From: Drechslerella dactyloides | Lineage: Eukaryota > Ascomycota > Orbiliomycetes > Orbiliales > Orbiliaceae | Reading direction: 5' to 3' | DNA length: 64,000 nucleotides | NCBI GenBank assembly: GCA_020064725.1 | Contig: JAGTWJ010000001.1 | Span: forward strand, 62,001 to 126,000 | Part shown: in pieces, positions 1 through 9,776 of the stretch | How the letters are laid out: every line of letters starts with the position of its first letter | How positions within the stretch are numbered: position 1 is the stretch's first letter | The notes under the pieces: model-generated | Database searches by the model: none | What the model was told of the DNA's origin: nothing | Seen by the model: the letters and a program-made list of their open reading frames with translations, nothing else | Translations under genes and position numbers: made by a program

Positions 1-1791
1 AAGGATCGAATTGGCCGTTCGTCCATAGAGTGTTCGGCAATTCCAGATACCACCCTTGATACTTTTGATTGATGGCATCTACGTTCGGTCCTGCGCTGTT
101 CACTTGCTCTGATTCGCCAAACAAGCCCAAGCATTGATCTATCTGGGCCGTCACATTGATAAAAGAGGGAACGAGATTTTCCGGTCGTGACATGTTAGCC
201 ACTTGAAAAGCTCCAAACTCTGAGCAGACTTGCCACAACCACGAATAGTCGTCCAGACTGGAGTCCAGGGTGCCGTCAGTAGTGCTAAGCGTTTGTCGTT
301 TCTTGTTGTTCTGGCGACTGGCCGCATAGTAACTGAAGGCACTGGTCGAAGCAATTGCTTTCGCGTAGGCTGCTGCAGCTCGTTCGATTGTCTCAGTTGC
401 GAACACGCCTTCTGGCGTGCCGTTGGGGTCATAGGCTGTTTCCATTATCTCGCAGAAACGGCCGAGTGTGCTTTCTGAGATGCCGTAATACTGAGTTACG
501 GGGTTTCATTAGTAGCGAACGAAAACCAGCGATATGAATCTGGAGAGAGTCGACTGGCTGAATACCTGGAAGTTTGCAAAGGGTGTCCATGCAGCATCAC
601 GCATAAAGTCTAGCCTGGCATCCCATATTGTTTCAGGGCCGTAAAAGCCGCTTTGCTGTTGGAGGATGTCCAGCCAGCCTTTCTGGTAAACGGCCTCGAT
701 GAATTGGTCGAGGAGACTCGGATCCCGATTGAGCCATGCTTGAGAGAGCCAGTCAGCAGCTGCGTGGAGGTCAGCCGAGCAGTTTTTGTGATTTATTGCG
801 AGAGCACTATAAAAAGCCAAGGGTCGTTAGCGCGCACTATTGCTACGAGAGAATCAATAAGAAGTGAGATTGTCAGCACGCACTCTTCGACCGCAGTGAA
901 GTATTCCCAGAAATCCACCTTCAGTTGAATTGGGGCGGACGATGATAGCGTCGCCTTGAACAAGCCTGGGTTTCTCTTCGCGAGCCAGGCGCCTCGTGCA
1001 CCAGCGTAGCTGACCCCAATGAAAACCCACGGTGCTTTGTCCGGGGTCAATTGCTGGGCAGGGAAGTCCTGGAACTTGTAGGTGAAGTTGCTTGCGAAAA
1101 CGACCACGTCCTCGAGCGCCTGCTCGATCGTCAGGAATTTGTAGAAGTTGGTCAACCCAGCCGGGCTTGCGCTGTACAGGTCTCTGGCGACGCTAGTGTG
1201 GGGCGCCGACTCTCCGTAGAAGCGGTGTTCGAAGACTATAAGAAGCCTGCCGGGAGGTCAGCGAAACACACCCAATCCCACGTTGTGTCCAGCACCAGCA
1301 CACGTACCCGTTGAACCGCTTCGCTATCGAAACCGAGAAGTCTTGTTCATCCGACATCCCCACAGCATAATTTTCGGCCGAGGATTCGCCGACATCGTGG
1401 ACTAAATGGCAGCAAGTAAGTACGCCGGGTGCAAAAGACTCGTCCCTCAAGAGCTCAATCCTGCTGAGGCAGAGCTGCGGTACTAACAGATAACGGGCCC
1501 GCCCGGCTTGTAGTATGCATCTTGGACGTAATACCGATTCCGGAAGGTTTGGGCGCCAGGGCTCTGGCCGAAATGATCAAGCGGCAGTTCGACGTAATAG
1601 GGGTTTGACGACGGGTCGCTGTCGCCAACAGCATTTGCGACAGTCGAAAAGTCTCCCGTGCTATGTCTCCCTACTCTATGTTTTCGCAGTAAGTCGACGC
1701 TCGTCCGGGATACCGAGTCCTTCCAGGAAATAGCTGCTGACACGACCGCGGTCTGTATCAATATGGCCGAGGAGAGCCTCATCCATTTCAT
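1..1791 (-). CDS. Serine peptidase of family S28 (Pro-X carboxypeptidase type), 3' end off window
   Basis: Five exons, reading 1791-1488, 1401-1308, 1246-884, 806-566 and 490-1; introns of 86, 61, 77 and 75 bp have GT/AG ends and every junction keeps frame. The first residues form a signal peptide (hydrophobic run ending near VVSAA), so the enzyme should be secreted or vacuolar. Family landmarks appear in order: GGPVIFHDVGES (rebuilt across intron 1), FEHRFYGES, the TIEQALEDV segment, the nucleophile motif GVSYAGA with its Ser, and near the window edge TNGQFDP, matching the family's NGxxDPW with the catalytic Asp. The catalytic His and stop lie beyond base 1. S28 enzymes cleave after proline, mostly in acidic settings. 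The start at 1791 is the ATG just before the signal peptide. No broken exon is visible. The family call is firm; substrate and secretion are inferred. Confidence 0.9.
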
Positions 1792-2574
1792 GATTAGTAA
1801 GATGCTGCTAGCGTTTCCACCACCAGGGTCGGGGATAACGCAAATCCAAGCAAAGAAAAAGAAGGGCGGATAAGAAACAGAAGAAGGAGATGAGGTGCAG
1901 CTCGCAGAGCGAAGAGCCTGAATTTTACTGAGGCATAAGACTGCTTACGTACGGAGCAGAGTGCACGAGTGAGCCATTGCATCGGCCCGTGGTTTGGTAC
2001 CTGGTTCCATGAGTCGAGCTGAATTGCTTGCTCCCCGCCCCAGTGCTAAATATCGCCTTTCGCTTCTCCCGTTAAGGAAAGAAGGTTGTGCAAAGGCTAA
2101 TGTCATTGGTCAGGCATCTGCCGCTTGACTCCGATGCAGCTAGTAGAACTTGCGGGCTGTGCTGCAAACGGGGCAGGGGCGATATTCTTGCTTGCGACCG
2201 AGCCTCGTATTGATCTTGACCTCAAGCCATGTCTTGAAGGGCCTTAGAAGGTCGTAATGCGCAAACGCTTGTGGAGTGCACCTTTACAGGAATTCTTTTC
2301 GGCAATAAATCCCTTATCCTAACATATTAAATACGGGTGGATGAGACACCGCTGACGCTAGATGACAGCCTGGAGCAGTCGCAGGATTGAGGCTCCCACA
2401 TCCCATGTTTCGATTTGCTTTCCGTTTCCTCAGCTAAAAGCTAACCGCCAGCTGGTACGCCAGATTCACGTCTCCCGCATACGACAACGTGCTATCCGCA
2501 CCAATGACAGTGACTATCGGTGCTCTTCCATTGAAAACAGAGATGGCACAATATCGCGAACAAAGACCTCGTTG
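1792..2574. other. Intergenic: promoter side of the S28 gene, 3' side of the His-rich gene
   Basis: No credible coding region on either strand. The part next to 1791 should hold the S28 promoter and 5' leader. I saw no strong TATA box or repeat. Confidence 0.6.
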
Positions 2575-3888
2575 TCATTCTCCTAGTACGACAACGGTAT
2601 ATCCCCCCACGTTTTGGCCATTCTGGGTGCTGCTAATTCTGTAAATGTGAGCTTTCCCCTGCCCGGGATTACTGTCCGTCGCGACGAATCCAACCTTCAT
2701 ATCGTCACCAGCAACGCCCTGGGCGTCGCCGATTACTCCTGCAGCTCTGGCGTTGCCGATAGCGCCTAAATCTGGAAGGCCAGCGTTGGCCTGCGTCGGC
2801 GGCGTTATTCCCACATCTCCATCCGCGTCCGCGTCATCGGGGACTTTGTTGCGATCCATAGTCACCAGGTGGAGCCAGGGCATGGTCCCAGTGCTCGCGC
2901 GATCCACCTTGACCTGTCCCGGCTGGCCGAAGAGGGGGCCCACGTTGATTCCGAGCGTCGGCTTCGATGCGGCCTCCGCTGCGGTCATAACATGGATGTT
3001 GCGTTGTCCAACCTTTCGGTTCTGCGACGCGTCCCACGGCGGCGTTCCCAGCGGGTCCGTCACTGGCTGACTGACTCGAACCACCAAGCACTCGTGCCCG
3101 CCGTTCACAAAGGTTGGCCTCCAGCTTTCCGGGCACTTGATGGGCTTGTGAGATCCCGGTTGGGATATCGGGGCGAGATATGGGATGTATGCGACGCCTA
3201 TGAAGTTCTGCTGGCCTTCTTTGAACCCCATTGTTGGGTTGAACCAGTAGAACTCGACGATGACGCCATATGCAGCGCCCTTCCCTCCGTTCCACACGTG
3301 GGCGTAGAGGGTATTGTCTTCGTTCGCTTTTGCGATATCGCCTAGTTTGTCCGGTGGGATGTCCGGTGCATTTTGCGGCGCGATGCCCGGGCGTATAAAG
3401 ATGTCGCAGCATTCCCAGAAGCTGCCCTGGATAGGACGCGTGCCGTTGTCGAACCGGTTTGCGCGAATCCACAATTGGGGAAGTAGCAGGTCCTTACGGG
3501 GGCCTGGCCAGACAGTCGGTGGTCTTATTGGAATTTTAAGAATAGCACCAGGGTCGTCCAGACCGCTGGCCGCGCTACCGTCTGATGTTCCCGTCTGGTG
3601 GGTCGGCCTGCCACCAGTTGTAGTGCCATCTCCATTACCACCGCCTGGTCTTCCGTCTTTCGGACAGCAGTTCACGTTCACGTTGACATTGACTGGCGTA
3701 GGCTGGCTGGGAGGGTTCGGCGGGTGCTGGCATCCGCAGTCAGGAGGGCGGTGAGGGTGATGAGGGTGGTGAGGATGATGAGGGTGATGAGAATGATGTC
3801 TGTGATATCCAAACACACTGCCTACCGCATCCTGTGTTGCCTCTATCATCTTGACTAGAGGGTTATGAGAGTGGTGCGAATCGCCCAT
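2575..3888 (-). CDS. His-rich protein with Ig-like (CARDB-type) domain, intronless
   Basis: One uninterrupted frame of 437 aa with ATG at 3888. Residues 29-47 are a His/Pro run (HHP units). Residues 50-110 are a low-complexity Cys/Pro/Asn/Gly linker including an alternating V-N stretch. From about 130 on there is a globular part with the pattern LWIRANRFDNG, then NTLYAHVWNGGKGAA and VIVEFYWFNP. That pattern resembles Ig-like beta-sandwich domains of the CARDB kind common in bacterial exported proteins. No signal peptide or membrane segment is evident. The gene is head-to-head with the phospholipase-domain gene at 4932; both lack introns and look GC-rich, unlike their neighbours. The His run could bind metal. 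Function unknown; the fold call is from pattern only. The repeat tract may vary in length between strains. Confidence 0.75.
   Translation of the reverse strand: MGDSHHSHNPLVKMIEATQDAVGSVFGYHRHHSHHPHHPHHPHHPHRPPDCGCQHPPNPPSQPTPVNVNVNVNCCPKDGRPGGGNGDGTTTGGRPTHQTGTSDGSAASGLDDPGAILKIPIRPPTVWPGPRKDLLLPQLWIRANRFDNGTRPIQGSFWECCDIFIRPGIAPQNAPDIPPDKLGDIAKANEDNTLYAHVWNGGKGAAYGVIVEFYWFNPTMGFKEGQQNFIGVAYIPYLAPISQPGSHKPIKCPESWRPTFVNGGHECLVVRVSQPVTDPLGTPPWDASQNRKVGQRNIHVMTAAEAASKPTLGINVGPLFGQPGQVKVDRASTGTMPWLHLVTMDRNKVPDDADADGDVGITPPTQANAGLPDLGAIGNARAAGVIGDAQGVAGDDMKVGFVATDSNPGQGKAHIYRISSTQNGQNVGGYTVVVLGE
3751..3798 (-). repeat. Short GC-rich minisatellite coding the HHP run
   Basis: Imperfect 9-bp units (gtgagggtgatgagg type on the plus strand) encode the His-His-Pro repeats near the N-terminus of the 2575-3888 protein. 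Likely prone to slippage. Confidence 0.7.
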
Positions 3889-4931
3889 GGTCGTAACAGA
3901 TAGAAGCTTCTGGGGTAGCTAGCTCTACGTTGTGAGGTATAACGGTGTCGTATCTCCAGAAGTGTAGATTATTTTGGGTTCTGTGAGTCCACACAAGCAG
4001 TTAAAATTCAAAAGAGTTACGGTCAAAGCCTGATTGCAACGGACAGGTAATATCTGAAAGCTTTTTCGTTGACTACGCGAAGTTCCACGGGAAGTTCCAC
4101 CCTCTATGAAGGATTGTGGCCGCGGTGACAGCCCGACTCTTTTAGTACATACTGTTAAGTACTATATTATATTAATTCCCACCTGCTATGCATGCCCTGG
4201 GATCTTTCTGCGCGTGTTTATCACATCGGCGTCGCAACGTTAAAGCTGTAGCTGCTCATTCGCGGCTTGATATCCTACTCTTGCGTCATGAGACCTGAAG
4301 CCAAGAGCTATCACACCCAAACGCTACCGACACAAGCTTCAGCTCGTTGTGCCGTGCTGCATGTGCCCCTCGAGTCGCATCAGCGATGAAATGCATAAGC
4401 GAGCCGTCTGCGGCTGAGACCCGCATAATCATGAGGTTCTTGTGCAGGATCAGAGAGGAATTTATCCCAAAAGGTGATATCAGCGCGGTGCGGGGTCGTG
4501 GGGTCGGTTGGAACGTCCGTTTCAATGCTTGTGTAACCGGCTGGCCAGCACCAAAACGCAGATTCCAACAACCACATTCATGTCTCCACATATGCACACG
4601 GAAAACAGACCAACTCCATGATCGGTCTCGTGAATATCGCTCAGGCCTGCAGCTAGTCCGCCAATCGGATGTTCCCTTTATAATGCATACTCACGTTCCC
4701 TTGTCCTTAATAGTCTCAGGGCAGACGCCGTCGAAGTTGAGCTGCGGTTATGTGGCCCCAGCTGACATATGTTCGAATCAAACAGGATTTGGTTGCTCCT
4801 TTACAAATAAGTAGAGCAAGTCTCGATAGCTCAACAGCGTGTCCCATATGTTCCTTCAGTGCTAGCCATCCGCAATTTGAGAGAGCCAGTTCTTGTTGTG
4901 GAGACCGCGAGTTCCAACTCCGTCGTTCGCG
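3889..4931. promoter_or_regulatory. Shared divergent intergenic region of the His-rich and phospholipase-domain genes
   Basis: About 1.04 kb between two outward-facing starts (3888 minus, 4932 plus). No convincing coding region. It probably holds a bidirectional promoter, which would let the two genes be expressed together. A short AT-rich patch lies near 4150-4175. No specific operator recognised. Confidence 0.5.
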
Positions 4932-7649
4932 ATGCCAGGCCCGTTCACGCATATTTACACTGCGCGGCGCGCAGCAGACTTTCTGCAGTCTGAAAATATC
5001 AACCGAAACTTCGTCCGTGGCTCTGACGGCTCTCTGGGCGCCTCGCAAGCTCTCGACCGTACCCTCGTTGCCGAGCTCGGCCCCGCAAGATGCGGTGCAA
5101 TTATGGACAAATGGCCCAAATTCACCTCTGTTGGTGCCATTGGGCCGGACCTTTTCTTCTGGATGCAGGACTACAACATCAAAGGTGTTCCCTGCGACGA
5201 GCTGATGCTCGCCATGAGCCTTCTCTACTACCTTGAGGATCAAAAGAAGCTGGACGACCCGTACGACGGGTTGCTTACCATCTTGGCTGAGGTCAGCGGC
5301 ACCTGGTCGAACATTCTTCGGTTCCTGATCAAGCTGCATCGGCTCTGGGAGAAGTTCAAGGACATATACGATGCCACTATCGGCCCCATAATCGAAAAAG
5401 CAAACCAGATAGTCGACGACTTGACGGGCGGACTGTACAGCGCGCTGGGAGACGCTGTATCACAGTTTCTCAACGCCATTATGACGCTCGTTCAGGAAGA
5501 GCTGTTCACGACGGCCGACATCTTCAACTGGTTCTCGCTCAAGATGCGCGCCGGTGTGGACGAGCAAGCGTTCCTGTGGAGCGACATGACGCATTACAGA
5601 CGCACGAGCGTGCTTCCGGCAAAGATGATCTCATACGCACGTGCCATGATGCGCGGTGAAGAGAAGCAGGCGCAGGAGCACGGTGAGCAGCTGATGGCCT
5701 TCGGTCTTGGATGGGTGTGCCATGTCGGCGCAGATGTCATTGCGCACTCCTTCGTGAACGAGCAATGCGGTGGGCCTTTCAGAACCCACTGGCAGCGTCA
5801 CCACTTGATCGAGAACCACATCGATGCATTCAACTACGAATGCACCAACCCTGCGAATGGCGGACTCCTACCGGACGATTTTATCGGCTGGCAGGACACA
5901 TACCCGTCTGTCGCAGATGCCGCGCTGTATTTCGCCACGCAGATTCCACAGAATATCGACGGCCTGTCGGACGCCCAGAAGCAGGGTGACCTCCGACGGC
6001 CGCTACCGCAGGGAGATGACTTCGCTTCGAAGCAGTCTCGCAAGAAGCTGCTCGAGACAAACGGAGAGCTACCGCAGTGGCTTGCTGAGGCTCTCGCACA
6101 GGCGCTCATCGAGGTCTACGCGGAGCCTAAGGAAGGCGGCGACAAAGAGCTTCAGTCCCGCCTCGGGGAAGGGAACGTCCCCCACCCGCAGAATCTCAAA
6201 GGGCAGGCCTTCCAGAACGACCTCAAAGCCGACACGGGTATCATCGCGAAGTGGCTGCGCATTCTCGGCGTCGATAACACGGATATTGCACTCGACGACT
6301 TGCGCAAGGCGATAGCGCCGGACTTTGACATGCAGGTCCCTCCAGGCTTCCCCTTTCCCTGGGAAATCAAAGTCACCTATCGGTTCATGATGAGCTGGTT
6401 CAAGAAAACGTACGTCAGCACTCTTGACTTTGACCGGCCTGATCCACCCGAAATTTTCACTCCGGTCGGGGAAGACTACGACACCGGCCCGCCGGACTTT
6501 AGCGGCGTTGGTGAGGCGGACGATCCGGTTTCCAAGGCGTGTGCGGCGGTGGCAGCGCTTCTCGACTGGATCTTCAAGGTTCTTGGAGCCGTCGCGAAGT
6601 TCCTCTACGATGTGGTGAAAACCATCGCGTCGGCCGCTACATTTCCGGCTCGCGAGGCCATCTACTATGGGGTAACGCTCCCACTGTGGGAGGCTACGCA
6701 GAACATGCGCAACGTCCTCGCACATCTCGGCTACACGATTCCACAGTCCGAGAAGTTCGCCAACGGGCACCTTAAACGGCCCAACGAGATCGACCATAGC
6801 CTTATCCGCCTGGGCCACACCGTCGACAGTGCCTTCAAAACCGCGCTGGCGGCAGCCGCGGACCCTCTCGGCAACCTGGATAAGGACCCGAGCCTGATAG
6901 ATGTCGGCATCCGCGACGTCCTTGGCGCTCCGAACCCCTGGCTACCGGTCCGCGTCAACGTCGACCGGTACGCCACGCGTCCCAAACTGTCCTCCCTTGG
7001 TGTCGTCGAATACCAACGGCCCTGGGCATTCCCGGACCGTAATAACTGCAACAATATCAACCGTGCAGCCAACTACCTTGAAACACCCCAGACAATCGCA
7101 GGTCCCTACCCGACGGGCATGCTTCCTAACGAATTCCTCGCCACCAACAAGATCGCGTCAAACACCGCACGCGTACTCTTCGAGAACGCCGGGTGTCCGC
7201 ATGACACGGACGTGTATGCCAAAGCCTTCGTCACGCACACGTATTCAGGCGACAAGGACTTTGGCCAAGGCAAGTTCGAGGGCACGAACCCGCTCGGTGA
7301 CCCCATCGTCTTCAGCAGCTACCTGATCGGCCAGATCGCAAACAATCCGCGCTTCCTGTCCAACTTCAACCTTGACGCCGATCGAGGCTACGGCTACCTC
7401 TGCTGGGACTGGCAGCGTGGACCCAAGCCTAAAGACCAAAGTGCCCCGACTGACGGCCGCGGCAACGAGTTCTTCCCGCCGCTGACTTGGCCGGAGGGTT
7501 CCGAGGAGTTCAAGTGGCCGTGGCCACCTGTAGAGGCGTACGACGTGAACCAACCGCGCGCCCACCCGAAGCCGCTGGAGCTCTGGTATCCGGGGAAGAA
7601 GTGCAAGGAGCCGGAGGACGATGGCGACGATGACGGCGGCATATCCTGA
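4932..7649 (+). CDS. Large protein with N-terminal zinc-dependent phospholipase C domain, probably of bacterial origin
   Basis: Single open frame, 905 aa from the ATG at 4932. The frame is open upstream to 4893 but without an ATG; the product starting MPGPFTHIYTARRAADF matches how such proteins begin in bacteria. Candidate zinc ligands follow the phospholipase C/P1-nuclease pattern: H7, D73 in AIGPDLFFW, H264-x3-D268 and H272 in GWVCHVGADVIAHSF, and H290-x3-E294. Residues 100-200 add helical inserts; the C-terminal ~500 residues are unrecognised and end in an acidic DDGDDDGG tail. No clear signal peptide is visible, so location is uncertain. The family hydrolyses phospholipid head groups or acts as a nuclease; activity here is inferred. 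No introns, apparently GC-rich third positions and the bacterial-type start suggest horizontal transfer. Divergent partner: the His-rich gene at 2575. Confidence 0.85.
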   Translation: MPGPFTHIYTARRAADFLQSENINRNFVRGSDGSLGASQALDRTLVAELGPARCGAIMDKWPKFTSVGAIGPDLFFWMQDYNIKGVPCDELMLAMSLLYYLEDQKKLDDPYDGLLTILAEVSGTWSNILRFLIKLHRLWEKFKDIYDATIGPIIEKANQIVDDLTGGLYSALGDAVSQFLNAIMTLVQEELFTTADIFNWFSLKMRAGVDEQAFLWSDMTHYRRTSVLPAKMISYARAMMRGEEKQAQEHGEQLMAFGLGWVCHVGADVIAHSFVNEQCGGPFRTHWQRHHLIENHIDAFNYECTNPANGGLLPDDFIGWQDTYPSVADAALYFATQIPQNIDGLSDAQKQGDLRRPLPQGDDFASKQSRKKLLETNGELPQWLAEALAQALIEVYAEPKEGGDKELQSRLGEGNVPHPQNLKGQAFQNDLKADTGIIAKWLRILGVDNTDIALDDLRKAIAPDFDMQVPPGFPFPWEIKVTYRFMMSWFKKTYVSTLDFDRPDPPEIFTPVGEDYDTGPPDFSGVGEADDPVSKACAAVAALLDWIFKVLGAVAKFLYDVVKTIASAATFPAREAIYYGVTLPLWEATQNMRNVLAHLGYTIPQSEKFANGHLKRPNEIDHSLIRLGHTVDSAFKTALAAAADPLGNLDKDPSLIDVGIRDVLGAPNPWLPVRVNVDRYATRPKLSSLGVVEYQRPWAFPDRNNCNNINRAANYLETPQTIAGPYPTGMLPNEFLATNKIASNTARVLFENAGCPHDTDVYAKAFVTHTYSGDKDFGQGKFEGTNPLGDPIVFSSYLIGQIANNPRFLSNFNLDADRGYGYLCWDWQRGPKPKDQSAPTDGRGNEFFPPLTWPEGSEEFKWPWPPVEAYDVNQPRAHPKPLELWYPGKKCKEPEDDGDDDGGIS

Positions 7650-8337
7650 GGCGTGCGGAGGTAATCTGGCTGCATCATGTAGAGCAGAAGCGAAATGCCA
7701 CGTGAATCGAATGAACTTGACATTTGTATGACATTGATTGAGTGAATCATATGATAAGTTACTAGCCTCAATGCCAGGCGCTACGAGACAGCCACTAGCC
7801 ACTCCAAAGCTTCAGGTCCGTCGTAAAATGGCTTTGTGTAGATATCACGCTAGCATCTGACGATGCAGGACATGGGAATCTGCGTTGACGTGGTATTCTG
7901 CTCGTGACGGCCCAGCGGGCGCTAAACGGGCGGCGCTGATTGCTTGGAAATTCTCGCAAGCCGCCTGGACGCCCGGACGGCTGCAGGCCTGCCCTCTCGA
8001 TTGGCTGGGCTGTTGGATGAGCTTCTCAAAGCCAGTTGGATGCATTGACGGTGGGACAGGAATACAAAAGCTGGAGCCAGGCACGGCGATGGCGGGACCA
8101 GCTTCGTTCCTTTCCTTTCGAAGTTTGCTCCTCAGACCAGCCGACCGACCGTTTCACTAGACGCCTGCGATATATATACCTGAGCGTCCGTCGATAGAGA
8201 CTATAACTTTGTCAGCCTCGACGTCGAACTATAACCGCAGCGTCACAGCCGCTGCCAACTGCAAACTTCTGGCCGGGACGAGTACTGGTCTGGACGTACC
8301 TTGTCGATAACACAGCGCTACAAGTCCGGCCGACGCG
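7650..8337. promoter_or_regulatory. Intergenic with TATA-like element upstream of the MARVEL-like gene
   Basis: No gene seen. A tatatata core at 8171-8178 sits about 160 bp before the ATG at 8338, followed by pyrimidine-rich leader sequence, as expected of a fungal promoter. Confidence 0.5.
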
Positions 8338-8991
8338 ATGAATCCGTGCCTGACAATCCTGCTGCGGCTGTCTCAGGTGTGTAGATACCATGCGTGCATC
8401 TCGACGGCTGCGAAGTAGCTAATGTATCGGCGTTTGACAGCTGGTCTTCGGGGTCATCGTCCTCGCGTTGTCCGTGGTGCTGCTGCAGGGCCAGCGGGCT
8501 GGTGACGCGCCCGTGATGACCAAGTTCTCCATCTTCCTCGGCGGCTTCGGCGTCTTCATGGCGCTCTTCGGCCTGCTGTCGCAGATGCTGGCGGTGCTGC
8601 GGGACAGCAAGATTGTCGGCGGGCTGGATTTGATGGCGGGCCTCCTCCAGTTCGCTGGTGGTGCGGTAAGTCGCTTTTTGCTGCGGTTTTGCGTCTACAA
8701 CACAACGCATACTGACTACTATCGCAGGCGATGGCCGTGATGCTGGGCCCCGGCGTAAACTCGTGCTCCAACCGCCAGTGGCGCGAGACCAACGAAATCA
8801 TCAACGGCGGCTACATCACCGTCGGCGGATCCCGCTTCGTCTACCGGACTACGCCCTTCGAGTCCCGCTGCCAGATGGCCTTCGCCGTCACCTCCTTCGA
8901 ATTTGTCCTGGGCATGTCCTTCGTTGTCGCCGGCGTGTTTATGATTATTGCCGACCACCGCAAGAAGGTGCCCAGAACGCCCAAATGGTAG
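8338..8991 (+). CDS. Four-pass MARVEL-like membrane protein
   Basis: Three exons, 8338-8376, 8441-8665 and 8728-8991, give 175 aa. Introns of 64 and 62 bp have gtgtgt/gacag and gtaagt/cgcag ends, and all junctions keep frame. Four hydrophobic helices are visible, roughly residues 5-30, 41-66, 73-100 and 138-165. A polar loop between helices 3 and 4 contains two Cys (SCSNRQWRE and ESRCQM), and the tail is short and basic (DHRKKVPRTPKW). Helix number, size and the loop cysteines match fungal MARVEL-type proteins, which associate with membrane domains and vesicle traffic. The ATG at 8338 is the only start in frame with the first short exon. The specific role is unknown, and a related small four-pass family is possible. 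Confidence 0.8.
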
Positions 8992-9776
8992 TGAGTAGCG
9001 TACCTGTAAACGGAGGTTGTATGTGTATGTATATACGACACTACCGGTGCTCGGAAATGACTTGCAGGCAAGACTTTCGTTACGATTTTATTTGTATATT
9101 AGCAATTCGAAGCGGTCGGTGTTAACGGAGGCGCGATGTTGATTCCTCCTGCGGTGCCAGGATTTGGGTGTCTTCTGTTTTTGGTTTCGTCTGACAAGAT
9201 TTTTTTCAGCGCACCTGCCGCCGGACTTTTCGGGACAAGAGTTCCTTTTATTCCATAACGATGCGGTACATACATTCGTACGGGTGCGGTAACGTCGCTT
9301 TTGTCGTGATGCATGGCGTGGGTGTGACAAAGTCACCATGAGGACAATTACTCAGCTTGATGGTGGGTCTAGACAAGAGAAAAGTCGAATACATATCGAA
9401 TAATTCTAGGAAGACAAGGTGAACCAGGTCATAAGTTGTTCGTAAGCCATTCCTCTGTTGTGTATGCAAGGAAGAGACAAGAAGGCGTGCATGGTCACTT
9501 GCTGCAAGTTGCAATATGTTACTGAGAATCAGTGATACGAGGAATCAAGACGAAGAAACAAATAGAGCGGGGAATTTGCTCTTAGAGGTGTAGTCCCGAG
9601 ACTATCATTGAGCAAATCGACGTTAAAGCACAAAAGTAACAGAAAAGGCCTCTGCATGCACAATTTGTTTGCATCCAACGTCATGTCGACGAGGAGGAAC
9701 ATAGCGGGACACCCGTCGACGACATCCAGCGCATAGACTGCTGTGACAAGCAACGTATACGTAACGTAACCAACGC
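8992..9776. other. Convergent intergenic region
   Basis: Lies between the 3' ends of two genes facing each other. No coding region or structured repeat noticed; it should contain both terminators and 3' UTRs. Confidence 0.6.

Noticed and set aside
2834..3472. 212-codon second minus-strand frame in the His-rich gene
   Set aside because: Arg/Gln/His-rich shifted frame; the 437-aa frame has the recognisable domain.
6069..6818. 249-codon minus-strand frame inside the phospholipase-domain gene
   Set aside because: Shadow of a GC-rich gene on the other strand; Arg/Val-heavy and without motifs.
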